Positions 37,637 to 46,636 of a stretch of 64,000 nucleotides of DNA are shown piece by piece. Each line of letters opens with the position of its first letter. The first letter of the stretch is position 1. This stretch comes from Cyclobacteriaceae bacterium (GTDB lineage Bacteria; Bacteroidota; Bacteroidia; Cytophagales; Cyclobacteriaceae): assembly GCA_025808415.1 (NCBI GenBank), contig CP075525.1, forward strand, positions 2,589,501 through 2,653,500. The letters run 5' to 3'. The notes beneath the pieces were generated by a model, which saw nothing but the letters and a program-made list of their open reading frames with translations, made no database searches and was not told the DNA's origin. A program made the position numbers and the translations under genes.

Positions 37637-40600
37637 TTGCTGGTCTTAATGATTTTTACTTGATGAATCAAATCACCTTTCAGTATATGCAATATATAAA
37701 TTCCATCAGAACCGGAAGTAAGGTCTAATTCACCTGACTTTGTTACTCCCGAGCCCCGCAAAGCAACATCCACCTTTTCCTTACCGGAAACATCAAAAAC
37801 CTTCACGTTAACCGGCCTATCGGAGTCAACTTCAAGATAAACTTTACCAAAAGTAGGGTTCGGGAAAATGCGGATTGTACGGTCATGGGTTGTTTCAACG
37901 GCCGTAAATATAAATTGAACATCATCCTCCGTTATACAACCACCGGTGGTGGTTACTTGTACGGCATACAATCCGGATTCTTCAGCCTGATAAAATTGCT
38001 CCGTGGCACCCGCAACAATACTGCCGTTAAATAACCATTGATTACCCGTTGCATAATTTGAAGCAAGTGTGTTTCCTATTTGGCTGATCTCAGCTATCTC
38101 GTACTGATGGATTGTAGCCTGTACAGCCACACGTTCACCTTCACAACCAATACTATTTTCTACAGAAGCGTAATAGGTTTTTGTTCCTGTTAATGCAGGC
38201 GTAGTAAACGCTACACCATAACCTACCGGTTCTGTTGATGAAAAATTATCGTACCACAAAACATTGCCGACTGTATTGGCAACCGACAATTCAACGGTAC
38301 CGGAAAGACAACGTTCAGCACCCTGTGCATCAATAACCTGATAAGTCTCGTGCACAGTTACCGGTACTATCTTTTTTATACTGCAACCCGGTATATATCC
38401 CCTCACTTCCAAATTCGATGTGCCTGCGGATAAAACACTGGAAGGTAAATTTATTGTAATGATCTCTCCATTTCCGGTAACCTCAGGGCTTACGCCAACC
38501 GAGCCCTTAAACACACGATACATTACATTAGGTTGTGAGTTATCAATCGCTATTTGTACTTCACTTCCCTGACAAATTTCAGCATCTGCTTCAACAACGA
38601 AATCACTCCTCACCTCTGCGCCAGTAAACCTGATTGCAAAACGGTTATTACCATAGCTTGCCGGGTTAGCCGTAACCTGGAAGGCATAGGAAGATTGCAT
38701 GCGCAAGTCAATTTCGTTACCTGAGAAATTATCAACCAGGAACAATCCTATGTAGGATTCGAAAGTTTCGATAGATGAAAACTCGATTGAATAATTACCC
38801 GGTGTTACACTGGAAACATCAAGCTTAACATTTTTTGCACAGTTAAAATCCCCTAACGAATTGATGGCCAACTTTCCTACCCCTTCTACCACGGTTGACA
38901 GATTGAGTGTATTGTTTGGCAGTTTCCAGGCATCAGCATGAAAATCGAAACCATCGGTGGCATCATCGCGGAAATGGATAATAGCTTCATCACGAAGAGA
39001 GCCATTGGTTAATGCCAATTTCAGCAGATTGTACTCGGAGCGCTCCCTGAAGAATGTAGTCTGTGTTCCGGCAGCCTTTACGTTTTCATTAGTGGCCATA
39101 TTTGGAGCAGCCCCAGTAGCTTGCACCCAAAATCCTTGACCCATAGCAATGTAGCGTGACCCACCGTTGAGCCCTCCTGAACCGGAAGTATAAACTGCGT
39201 ATTGCCCGGTGGCGTTATTACGGGTATATATTGTTGCACTGATATTCGTACGTGTCCAGCCTGTCGCAGCATCCCAATCCATTGTTGAGGGATACGGATT
39301 ACCTACAAGGTTCCAGCCATCATTGGCGGGAACACCGCTGGAGGTAAACGTAACACCATAGTTTACGTTGTCGCGATTTACCGGGCCGCGCACGTTCCAA
39401 AGTGCTGAGCCTGCCGATAAAAATGGTTCAATGTTTCCACGAACAAAAATAGCATAGCCCCTTCCCGGTGTAAGCGTTTCGGCATTGGATGTTACTGGAA
39501 AAGCTACATAGCCATCATCAATTCCACCTGTTATTACTGTCTCATCATAACGGAACATGGAGGGATTGGCGGTGCAACCTGTACAAACACTTGAACCCGT
39601 AAATGATCCCGAAACGGGTATCTCATTCTGGATATCGGCTACCGTTGCACTTTGTATAGGGCTAGAGATATACCGGTAAATACGACTGTTGGGGCCTTCC
39701 AACGACATATACCGCTGCACGGTTACATTGCCTTGTACCTGGGCAGCCGCATTGGGGAAAATAGCAATGGCTGCGTCAACGGTTGGATCATCGCTGGAGG
39801 AAATCATGGTGAATATCCTGTTGTTCGCAGCTCCGTCCGCATCAAAAGTTGCTGTTGCGGCCAAGGTTAAAACTCCCGTCATATTCTGGTTGCTTTCGAT
39901 AATTACATCGGGTACCGCAGATGTATTGGACACACTGATATTGTGGAAATTTGTAACCGTTGAACCACTCACGACTTGCGGAGTAGCCGCGGTCCCCAAA
40001 AATGCTACGATTCCTGCGCCTGAATTATTGAACAAGCCATTGTTTGTAAAAGCACCGTGAATGTTAAAAGTAGAGGGAGGTGTTAATATGCCATTGATAA
40101 CTACATTCTGAAAAGCGGGATTGTTCAAACCACCAATTGAAGAGTTACCATCAAACCGAACTGTACCAGTGCCACGGTTGAACGTTCCGTTATTAATAAA
40201 GTTACCGGTGAGCACCAAGGTTGAGGTTTGTGCATTTAACGTACCCGATAAATTGAGTATGTCTGTAGAAATTGTATTGGCACCGCAAGCAAAGGTTCCG
40301 CTATTAATCGATGTGGTACCTGCTACAGTTATGGATCCGCCAGCCGTTAACGTTCCGGTAAGGTTGCTGGTGAGATTTTGAATATTCCCTTGCGCTTCAA
40401 CTCCTGCTGTTAAGGTAGTGCCAGAGTAAAACAGATTATAAGGGCCACCACCGGGAACAGCGCTACCGGCAGAAAACAACGCAGTATTGAAACGGGTTAC
40501 ATCGGCCCCGTTGCCAAACGATAACCCCGATGTATTGAGGAAATCACCATCTTGTAAGGTAAAGGTATTCTCAACCAACAAAGGAGAATTTAACGTTACC

Positions 40601-42624
40601 AGTGTGCCGGCTGTTGGCCGGTTGATGTAAAACGTTCCAAGCGTATTCCCCGTTGGTGAAAAAGAGAGTGTGCCTAATGTGCCCGTGTTAAGGATGTTTA
40701 AAGTTGAACTGGCATCAGCAGATAAAAGACCTGTACCGGTAAGTTGATTGCGTAGTTCAAGGGTTTGGCCTTCAAAAAACAAGGTTGTTCCGGCCCCTAA
40801 GTTCAACGCCCCGCCTGCTGTTAGGTTTGCATTCATTCGAATACGGCCTGCTGTAAGGGTAGTGCCCGTGGTTACGATCAAATCCTCATTAAAAGTTATT
40901 AGTCCACCGCCAGCACGATTAACCGTAAGCGCTTCAATAGTGGTTGCACCAGGCAATGGGAAGTCGATGCTTAAATCCCCCGTTCCATTAATTATCAGGT
41001 TAGAATTGGCCCCTGTAAATGAAATAAAATTACCACCGGTTATATCACCATTGATAATCAGGGTTGCATTAGCCGTACCACTGGATACGACAATATCGCC
41101 TCCGTCCAAAAGTATGTTTCCACCAACTGTAATTGTTCGGGCTGTTCCAACCGTTGTAAACAGAACATTACCACCAGACAAGTTTAAATTTCCGCCAACA
41201 TCTAATCCGTCTAATTCAACCGTAAGGTTTCCGGTTTGTACCTCCAGGTTACCACCAATGGTAACGGTGGCCGCAGATGTGTTATTTAACGATACACCTG
41301 CCGGATTGTTAATAACGGTTAACGTGCCCGTGGCATTCGGCTGGCCATTACCAATAAACTGCGGGCCTGTGCCGCCATAAATGATAACCGCTCCGGGATT
41401 ATATGTTCTATTGGTAACCCTCACATTTCCAACGCCCGTTCCAGCTCCTGTGAATATCGCACCCGTACCATTTTCAGATTGAACAACCAGCGTTCCGTTC
41501 ACTGTCAAAGAGCTATTGGCATTTCCGCGCAATTGAGACTCACCCAATACAAATAGGGTATTAGAGGCAGGGATACTATAATTAATTGTATTGGAGATTA
41601 ACCCTGCATTGTTGAACAAGTGGGTAATATCAGTACCAGAAAAAACAATGTTTCCATTTGCGGAGCCTCCACCACTTTCCGTAACCGTACCATTTTGCAA
41701 ATCGAAGTTGCCGGAAATATCAAGTGTACCTGTACCATTGGCACCACCCGCAAAGTTAAACTGCCCACCCGGTGCATTCATCGTAAAATCACCTGAAAGG
41801 TTTATGGTAGTCGTGCCTGTTGTTGTTAAACGTGTGCCTCCTCCTGTTGCGTTGGTAGAATTGTAAATCAGATTACCACCAATATTAACAATTGTATTTG
41901 TGCCCGTTGTAGAGAAATCAACCCGGGCGGCTCCATCAATAGTTAAGTTACCCGCAATGTTGATCGTAGGATTCTGATTTACCGATAATCTTAGGATTTG
42001 ACTTCCTGTGCTGAGTACATCAACGTTATTCATCGAAACCAAAAATCCCGCCAGGGTTGCAACACCTGATTGTGCCGGGCAATTCCAAGTAAAGTTTCCA
42101 AAATCCTGCCCCCAATTGCCAGCAGCAGTCGCTGTAAACGCACTTGTATAACCTTCGATAACCACTTCCGAATCTGCGTCCCAAGTTGCCAAGGGAATCA
42201 CGCCTTGTGTGGTGGTAAATTGATGCCTGTAAATAGAACCTGCAAGGAATGATGTGTTGGCAGATGTCATTCCGGCATGGGTTGATCCGTTGGCCAAAAC
42301 AAATTGACCTTCAACAATCAAGTTACCATTTACAGTAATATCTGTACCTGCACCGTTATTGATCGTTAATACTGCACCAGGATCAACGTAAAGCGTTGCA
42401 CCTACCTGAACAATGGTTTGATCAATCGTGAAATTTGCATTAACATTTATTTGATCGCCCGCAAGAATGGTTATTGTGCCAAACGTAAAATCAGGCACTA
42501 CGCCTCCCTGCCAACTGGCTGGATTGTTCCAGTTGCCACCCCCGGTTCCATTAGACTGGACCTGGGCGTGAACGGTAAAAATGAGAGAGGCAAAACATAA
42601 AACAACAAACAACGATCTAATCAT
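37633..42624 (-). CDS. giant T9SS-sorted surface protein with beta-helix-like repeats
   Basis: A 1663-residue secreted protein with a signal peptide (ending TVHAQ). Residues about 25-1010 are a long array of G/N/T-rich repeats of about 18-22 residues, such as ITVNGNLIVEG, VNIGGNLIYNS and LDVGGNLNLSGG, the look of a right-handed beta-helix adhesin. A beta-rich domain follows (about 1030-1370) with WNLVGNPYPSTMDW, common in surface proteins of this phylum, then Ig-like stretches (about 1380-1575) and a type A T9SS sorting domain at the C-terminus (IRIFPNPTFGKVYLEV to GIYILHILKGD). It should be exported across the outer membrane and attached to the surface. Its stop overlaps the PID-CTERM start. 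A likely promoter lies upstream at 42650-42657. Adhesion is inferred from architecture. Confidence 0.88.
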   Translation of the reverse strand: MIRSLFVVLCFASLIFTVHAQVQSNGTGGGNWNNPASWQGGVVPDFTFGTITILAGDQINVNANFTIDQTIVQVGATLYVDPGAVLTINNGAGTDITVNGNLIVEGQFVLANGSTHAGMTSANTSFLAGSIYRHQFTTTQGVIPLATWDADSEVVIEGYTSAFTATAAGNWGQDFGNFTWNCPAQSGVATLAGFLVSMNNVDVLSTGSQILRLSVNQNPTINIAGNLTIDGAARVDFSTTGTNTIVNIGGNLIYNSTNATGGGTRLTTTGTTTINLSGDFTMNAPGGQFNFAGGANGTGTLDISGNFDLQNGTVTESGGGSANGNIVFSGTDITHLFNNAGLISNTINYSIPASNTLFVLGESQLRGNANSSLTVNGTLVVQSENGTGAIFTGAGTGVGNVRVTNRTYNPGAVIIYGGTGPQFIGNGQPNATGTLTVINNPAGVSLNNTSAATVTIGGNLEVQTGNLTVELDGLDVGGNLNLSGGNVLFTTVGTARTITVGGNILLDGGDIVVSSGTANATLIINGDITGGNFISFTGANSNLIINGTGDLSIDFPLPGATTIEALTVNRAGGGLITFNEDLIVTTGTTLTAGRIRMNANLTAGGALNLGAGTTLFFEGQTLELRNQLTGTGLLSADASSTLNILNTGTLGTLSFSPTGNTLGTFYINRPTAGTLVTLNSPLLVENTFTLQDGDFLNTSGLSFGNGADVTRFNTALFSAGSAVPGGGPYNLFYSGTTLTAGVEAQGNIQNLTSNLTGTLTAGGSITVAGTTSINSGTFACGANTISTDILNLSGTLNAQTSTLVLTGNFINNGTFNRGTGTVRFDGNSSIGGLNNPAFQNVVINGILTPPSTFNIHGAFTNNGLFNNSGAGIVAFLGTAATPQVVSGSTVTNFHNISVSNTSAVPDVIIESNQNMTGVLTLAATATFDADGAANNRIFTMISSSDDPTVDAAIAIFPNAAAQVQGNVTVQRYMSLEGPNSRIYRYISSPIQSATVADIQNEIPVSGSFTGSSVCTGCTANPSMFRYDETVITGGIDDGYVAFPVTSNAETLTPGRGYAIFVRGNIEPFLSAGSALWNVRGPVNRDNVNYGVTFTSSGVPANDGWNLVGNPYPSTMDWDAATGWTRTNISATIYTRNNATGQYAVYTSGSGGLNGGSRYIAMGQGFWVQATGAAPNMATNENVKAAGTQTTFFRERSEYNLLKLALTNGSLRDEAIIHFRDDATDGFDFHADAWKLPNNTLNLSTVVEGVGKLAINSLGDFNCAKNVKLDVSSVTPGNYSIEFSSIETFESYIGLFLVDNFSGNEIDLRMQSSYAFQVTANPASYGNNRFAIRFTGAEVRSDFVVEADAEICQGSEVQIAIDNSQPNVMYRVFKGSVGVSPEVTGNGEIITINLPSSVLSAGTSNLEVRGYIPGCSIKKIVPVTVHETYQVIDAQGAERCLSGTVELSVANTVGNVLWYDNFSSTEPVGYGVAFTTPALTGTKTYYASVENSIGCEGERVAVQATIHQYEIAEISQIGNTLASNYATGNQWLFNGSIVAGATEQFYQAEESGLYAVQVTTTGGCITEDDVQFIFTAVETTHDRTIRIFPNPTFGKVYLEVDSDRPVNVKVFDVSGKEKVDVALRGSGVTKSGELDLTSGSDGIYILHILKGDLIHQVKIIKTSK

Positions 42625-42649
42625 GGTACTTCTCTTCAGATATTAGCAA

Positions 42650-42657
42650 CAAAAGTA
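42650..42657 (-). promoter_or_regulatory. possible -7 element for the giant surface-protein operon
   Basis: On the - strand TACTTTTG fits TAnnTTTG and lies 25 bp before the start codon at 42624. It sits between a hairpin after the upstream gene and the new gene, as expected for a separate transcription unit. No -33 TTTG is evident. Confidence 0.45.
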
Positions 42658-42670
42658 ATCAAATTACCCC

Positions 42671-42700
42671 GATTTAAAGGCATTTAATATACTAAATGCC
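42671..42700 (-). terminator. possible terminator after the DegT-type gene
   Basis: On the - strand GGCATTTA, GTATAT, TAAATGCC (a perfect 8-bp stem, 42679-42700) followed by TTTAAATC. The stem is A/T-rich and the U-tract is short, so termination may be partial. Confidence 0.42.
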
Positions 42701-42724
42701 CAGCGTTGCACCCAATGTAACCCC

Positions 42725-43843
42725 TTAAATCTCAGCTTTAACCAAAGCCAAAACAGTCTCCAATTCTTCTGGGGTAAGCAATTCTCCGCTGGGCAGGCAA
42801 ATGCCTCTATTGAATTGGTCTTCCGCAACGCCCTGGCTTACCACATGTACCCTCTGAAATATTGGTTGTTGGTGCATTGGCCTCCATAAGGGCCGTGTTT
42901 CAATGCCAGCAGCGTGCATGGCAGCAGTAACTCTTTGTTTGGTTGCCCTATCAGGAAATAAAAAAGCAGAAAACCAACGGTTTGAGTACGCTCCCGGTAG
43001 CTCGGATTGAGAAAGTAGACCTATTGGCTGCAGTGCCGCATTGTAGCTGGCGAAATTCGATCGTCTTTTATCTACATTACGCTGTAAATCAGGCATTTGT
43101 GATATGCCTGCTGCCGCACATAAGGGACTCATCGCGTAATTGTAGCCAATCTCCCGGTGCTCATAATAGGACAGGTCTTCGCGGGCCTGATTAGCCCAAA
43201 ACCGCACTTTTGAAGCCAATTCCTGGTTTTTTGTTACCATTACCCCACCGCCATAGGTGGTTACCAGCTTGTTGTTATTGAATGAATAAATACCGACATC
43301 ACCAAAGGTGCCCACCATTTTCCCCTTGTACGTTGAGCCGAGGGATTCTGCAGCATCTTCAATCAGATATAATTTTTCCTGTTTGGCAATCTCCAGCAAC
43401 CTATCCAATTGGCACGGCATGCCATAGGTATGAACCACTACCATAGCTTTAGGTTTTTTCCCTTCAGCGTTAAGTCTTAAAATAGCAGCCTCCACTAAGT
43501 TTGGGTCCATATTCCAGGTGATTTGCTCCGAGTCAATCAGGACCGGGTTAGCGCCTAAATAACGTATAGGATTTATCGTGGCCACATAGGTAAACGTGGG
43601 TGCCAGAACATAATCGCCAGCACCAATGCCAAGAACTTTAAGTGCCAGGTGAATGGCTGCCGTACCAGAATTGAGTGCCACCGCAAATGACGAACCGGTA
43701 ACCGAACACATTGCCGATTCAAAATCCGTTATGAGCTGATTGTGATGAACCCCCTGATAGCGGTTTAAGACTTCCGTCAACCGCGGAACGTTGATCGGAT
43801 TATACGAAAGGGGAATGGAATAGCGCATGCCTTGCTTTAACAA
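42725..43843 (-). CDS. DegT/DnrJ/EryC1/StrS-family PLP aminotransferase
   Basis: A cytosolic PLP enzyme of 372 residues that puts an amino group on a keto-sugar nucleotide. The PLP-binding lysine is Lys192 in YSFNNNKLVTTYGGG; SGTAAIHLAL near residue 59 and EDAAESLGS near 162 also bind the cofactor. It resembles 4-aminotransferases acting on UDP-4-keto-6-deoxy sugars (PglE-like), which fits a dehydratase and a PglD-like acetyltransferase in the same cluster. ATG 43828 (MRYSIPLSY) is an alternative start. It lies 8 bp after the XrtF-associated gene. The exact sugar is not readable. Confidence 0.9.
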   Translation of the reverse strand: MLKQGMRYSIPLSYNPINVPRLTEVLNRYQGVHHNQLITDFESAMCSVTGSSFAVALNSGTAAIHLALKVLGIGAGDYVLAPTFTYVATINPIRYLGANPVLIDSEQITWNMDPNLVEAAILRLNAEGKKPKAMVVVHTYGMPCQLDRLLEIAKQEKLYLIEDAAESLGSTYKGKMVGTFGDVGIYSFNNNKLVTTYGGGVMVTKNQELASKVRFWANQAREDLSYYEHREIGYNYAMSPLCAAAGISQMPDLQRNVDKRRSNFASYNAALQPIGLLSQSELPGAYSNRWFSAFLFPDRATKQRVTAAMHAAGIETRPLWRPMHQQPIFQRVHVVSQGVAEDQFNRGICLPSGELLTPEELETVLALVKAEI

Positions 43844-43851
43844 GGCGAAAG

Positions 43852-44271
43852 TTAAGCATTTTTGGTACGGATGCGCTGGTAGATAAAACCCGCCATTAAT
43901 AAAAACATCAGTAGCGGATTTACGATAAGGCGATGAACCTGCGAAAGCAGCGGGGAAGAAATTTCAGAGTCGCCTTCCAGGGAAAGTTTGACGTATAAGT
44001 AAAACGGTAACAGAAAAAATAATTCAACCAGGAACAGATAAAATGCAAGAGTCAAGTATTTGCGTTGCCTGAATAAAACGAAGATCAAAAGCATGCAGGC
44101 GGTGTCGTTAAGTACAAGGCGTATGGTTTTATTAACCACAAAAACAGTAGTGGGGTTTTCAATTTGAAAGTCTAGTGTTGAACCGATCAACTGCGCATAA
44201 TTAAACCTTTGAAAAATGAATACAACCACCAGGATGAGTAAAGCCATAGAAATCAAGAGAACGTTTCTCAT
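43852..44271 (-). CDS. exosortase F-associated membrane protein
   Basis: A 139-residue, four-helix inner-membrane protein. Helix 1 is near residues 3-20 (VLLISMALLILVVVFIFQ); others are near 55-67, 72-94 and 112-131. RFNYAQLIGSTLDFQIENP after helix 1 matches the family of XrtF-associated proteins. It overlaps the xrtF stop by 4 nt (ATGA), the usual arrangement for this pair in Bacteroidota. Its role in the exosortase system is not known. The match is by recall of the family pattern and context. Confidence 0.8.
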   Translation of the reverse strand: MRNVLLISMALLILVVVFIFQRFNYAQLIGSTLDFQIENPTTVFVVNKTIRLVLNDTACMLLIFVLFRQRKYLTLAFYLFLVELFFLLPFYLYVKLSLEGDSEISSPLLSQVHRLIVNPLLMFLLMAGFIYQRIRTKNA

Positions 44272-44816
44272 TGTCCTGCAGAAGACAAGGCTTTACGAAT
44301 GGAAACCCTATTGATCTTCTCAATCCACCACCACCATAATACAAACACAATCAGGTAAATAGATGCTGTAAAAGCATACTTGTGCACATAATAAAAGTAC
44401 TGTTGAAAGTATTCAGCTACCAGGTATAATCCACTTACGCGTGCCAGATTAGCGATGTGAATAATCAATAGGCCCAACGGAATAAACCACAGCATTTTCT
44501 TCCAATTACCATTAAACGCCACCATGAAAGCAACAAATACAATGGCTACATTAATACCATTACATCCTTCAAAAACATTAACTACAATACGCGATCCATT
44601 AAAAATTGAGATTGTAGGTGTATTTACCTTCGGTTTCGCATACGTATCCTCTCCCAACCAATTCAACACCATGGATGATTGATTGGTTACCCACACCGTT
44701 GCCGGATCGGCCCTATCGTATGTGGATATCCACCAACCATAGAACAGATTCAACGCCAGGTAAACCCCTACGAAAATCCCAAGAAATTTCAGCGCTGGTT
44801 TAAATTCCCTGATCAT
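44268..44816 (-). CDS. xrtF: exosortase XrtF, transpeptidase-like sorting enzyme
   Basis: An integral inner-membrane cysteine protease/transpeptidase predicted to cut PEP-CTERM-like tails. The preferred start ATG 44816 gives 182 residues; an ATG at 44843 would add 9 residues and deepen the overlap with the upstream gene. About five hydrophobic helices are seen. The three catalytic residues of exosortases are present: Cys85 in FEGCNGINV, Arg126 in NLARVSGL and His145 in YVHKYAF. The short length is typical of XrtF. It overlaps its partner membrane protein by 4 nt and sits in an exopolysaccharide locus, as most exosortases do. Confidence 0.92.
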   Translation of the reverse strand: MIREFKPALKFLGIFVGVYLALNLFYGWWISTYDRADPATVWVTNQSSMVLNWLGEDTYAKPKVNTPTISIFNGSRIVVNVFEGCNGINVAIVFVAFMVAFNGNWKKMLWFIPLGLLIIHIANLARVSGLYLVAEYFQQYFYYVHKYAFTASIYLIVFVLWWWWIEKINRVSIRKALSSAGQ

Positions 44817-45459
44817 TTTTTCTGATGGGTCGTGCCGGAACACCGGCTACAGTTCTTCCAATTTCCACCGAACGGTTTACAACTGCCCCGGCACCAATAA
44901 CGGCCTGGTTAGCGATGCAAACATTTTGCAACACAGAAGCACCGGTACCTATTAATACCTCCTCGCCCACCTGAACGTAGCCCGACAAGTGAACACCAGG
45001 CATCACAGAAGTATACGAACCGATAGACACATCGTGCCCGATGGTTGTGTTGAGGTTGAGCAAGACAAAATCGTTAAGCGTGATGTCAATCGTTAGCCGG
45101 CAACCGGCAGTGATGATGCACCCTGCACCTGCCTTAATATTTTCACCTATGGTGGCAACAGGATGGATCAGATTTGGATAATTCACCAGTGGGTTTTTGA
45201 TCCGATCAACAATCATTTTCCGGGTCCTTGGATCTCCTACCGCAATCACTACCGACAATTCCTGTTCATGGTTATTTAAATCATCAATGCCACCCAACAC
45301 GGGCAAGCCTGTTACCGGTGAATTCCTTTGCACCTTATCGTCAAAAAATCCAATAACCTGCCAGTACATTTTTATGGCATTGATTTGGTTAATCATGACC
45401 AGGGTTTCTTTTCCAAAGCCACCGGCACCTACAATTGCTATTTTTTTTAATTCACTCAC
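44800..45459 (-). CDS. PglD/NeuD-type sugar O/N-acetyltransferase
   Basis: A 219-residue left-handed beta-helix acetyltransferase using acetyl-CoA on a sugar. The N-terminal Rossmann-like domain (AIVGAGGFGKETLVMI, about 8-85) precedes hexapeptide repeats (about 95-205, IGENIKAGAGCIITAG to IGAGAVVNRSVEIGRTVAGVPA) with the catalytic histidine probably in TIGHDVSIG. This layout matches PglD and NeuD. With a dehydratase and DegT aminotransferases in the locus, acetylation of a 4-amino-4,6-dideoxy sugar for a diacetamido-type residue is plausible. It overlaps both neighbours. Confidence 0.88.
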   Translation of the reverse strand: MSELKKIAIVGAGGFGKETLVMINQINAIKMYWQVIGFFDDKVQRNSPVTGLPVLGGIDDLNNHEQELSVVIAVGDPRTRKMIVDRIKNPLVNYPNLIHPVATIGENIKAGAGCIITAGCRLTIDITLNDFVLLNLNTTIGHDVSIGSYTSVMPGVHLSGYVQVGEEVLIGTGASVLQNVCIANQAVIGAGAVVNRSVEIGRTVAGVPARPIRKNDQGI

Positions 45460-46034
45460 TTGTTCAATCCCCTTTCATCCAAAGATACATCGCGTTTGAA
45501 AGACAATATTAAAGCTACCGTTTTAAAAAGTATCTGAATATCCAGTAGAAAAGAAACTTGCTGAATATACGCGAGGTCATACTCAAATTTCTTTTCCCAA
45601 GGCAGGCTGTTTTTTCCATTTACCTGGGCCAGGCCTGTAATACCCGGTAACACCCGATGGCGCTGCTGCTGTTCTGCTGACAATAAAGGTGCATACGTTA
45701 CAGGCAGTGGCCGTGGACCGATGAGCGACATCTCGCCTTTCAGCACATTCCAAAGCTGGGGTAGCTCATCAAGGTTTGTGGTTCGTAAAAATTTCCCGAG
45801 CCAAAACTGACGGTCTTTCAAAGGAAGTTGCTCGTTTGCTTTTAGCGTCCGGAATTTGAACATCCTAAACGGAACACCTTCTCTGCCGATCCGTTGGGAT
45901 TGATACAGGAAAGGAAATTCAAGCGATATCGCATACAATAAAAAGATCAAGAGTATGAGCCAACTTGTACACACTACAAACAATACAGCGATGATCTTAT
46001 CAACTACCAGCTTACCCGACTGACGATAGGTCAT
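45456..46034 (-). CDS. initiating sugar-phosphate transferase (WcaJ/PglC family), copy 1
   Basis: A 192-residue monotopic phosphoglycosyltransferase that moves a sugar-1-phosphate from a nucleotide sugar to undecaprenyl phosphate, the first step of repeat-unit assembly. A hydrophobic membrane segment (about 14-37) is followed by the family blocks RMFKFRTLKAN, TTNLDELPQLWNVLKGEMSLIGPRP and LPGITGLAQVNG. It overlaps the PglD-like gene by 4 nt (ATGA). A second family member lies just upstream, so either two repeat units are started or one copy is specialised. Which sugar it uses is not readable. Confidence 0.93.
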   Translation of the reverse strand: MTYRQSGKLVVDKIIAVLFVVCTSWLILLIFLLYAISLEFPFLYQSQRIGREGVPFRMFKFRTLKANEQLPLKDRQFWLGKFLRTTNLDELPQLWNVLKGEMSLIGPRPLPVTYAPLLSAEQQQRHRVLPGITGLAQVNGKNSLPWEKKFEYDLAYIQQVSFLLDIQILFKTVALILSFKRDVSLDERGLNK

Positions 46035-46036
46035 CT

Positions 46037-46636
46037 TTAACCTTTAAAGATTAACACGATGGTCTGAAAAATAATCCGGACGTCCAACAAGAAAGACTGT
46101 TCGAGAATGTATTTCTTATTGAGTTCGAGTTTCACGGGCATAATCTCACGTATATAATATTCAATCGGCTCTTCCTTGCCTTCAAGCAACTTATTCTCAT
46201 TCCGAAATTGAATGGATGCATAGTCGGTTATGCCTGGTTTTACAGAAATCACCTGCCGTTGATCCGATGAATATAGATCCACAAATTTCTTCAGTTCAGG
46301 TCTCGGGCCCACCAGGCTCATCTCGCCTTTCCAAACATTTATCAGTTGGGGCAACTCATCCAGCTTGAATTTCCGAAGCCAATACCCAACCGTTGTTATG
46401 CGGGAGTCGCGCTCGCCAATGGTTATTGCTGCGGCTTTATCAGAACCTGTGCGCATAGTCCTGAACTTGAATAACCTGAAAATAGTGCCTCCCCTTCCGA
46501 CCCTTTCCTGTAAATAAAAGACAGGACCTTGCGAGTCGAACTTGATAATGATACCGATAAGTAAAAAAATAGGAGCCAGTATGATCAGCCCCACAGTCGA
46601 GACAACTAAATCAAACAGTCGCTTACGCATGGTCAT
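46037..46636 (-). CDS. initiating sugar-phosphate transferase (WcaJ/PglC family), copy 2
   Basis: A 199-residue monotopic phosphoglycosyltransferase with a membrane segment at about 8-31, then RLFKFRTMRTGSD, FKLDELPQLINVWKGEMSLVGPRPE and KPGITDYASIQF. It differs clearly from copy 1 in the C-terminal part (TDYASIQFRNENKLLEGKEE instead of TGLAQVNGKNSLPW), so it is not a recent duplicate. It follows an aminotransferase gene with a 14-nt overlap. Such DegT plus transferase pairs are typical of amino-sugar routes. Confidence 0.92.
   Translation of the reverse strand: MTMRKRLFDLVVSTVGLIILAPIFLLIGIIIKFDSQGPVFYLQERVGRGGTIFRLFKFRTMRTGSDKAAAITIGERDSRITTVGYWLRKFKLDELPQLINVWKGEMSLVGPRPELKKFVDLYSSDQRQVISVKPGITDYASIQFRNENKLLEGKEEPIEYYIREIMPVKLELNKKYILEQSFLLDVRIIFQTIVLIFKG

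Noticed and set aside
39689..41380. Long open frames on the + strand (up to 210 codons) opposite the giant surface-protein gene
   Set aside because: They are mirror frames of a repetitive Gly/Asn/Thr-rich coding sequence. The products are low-complexity Pro/Val-rich strings without domains.
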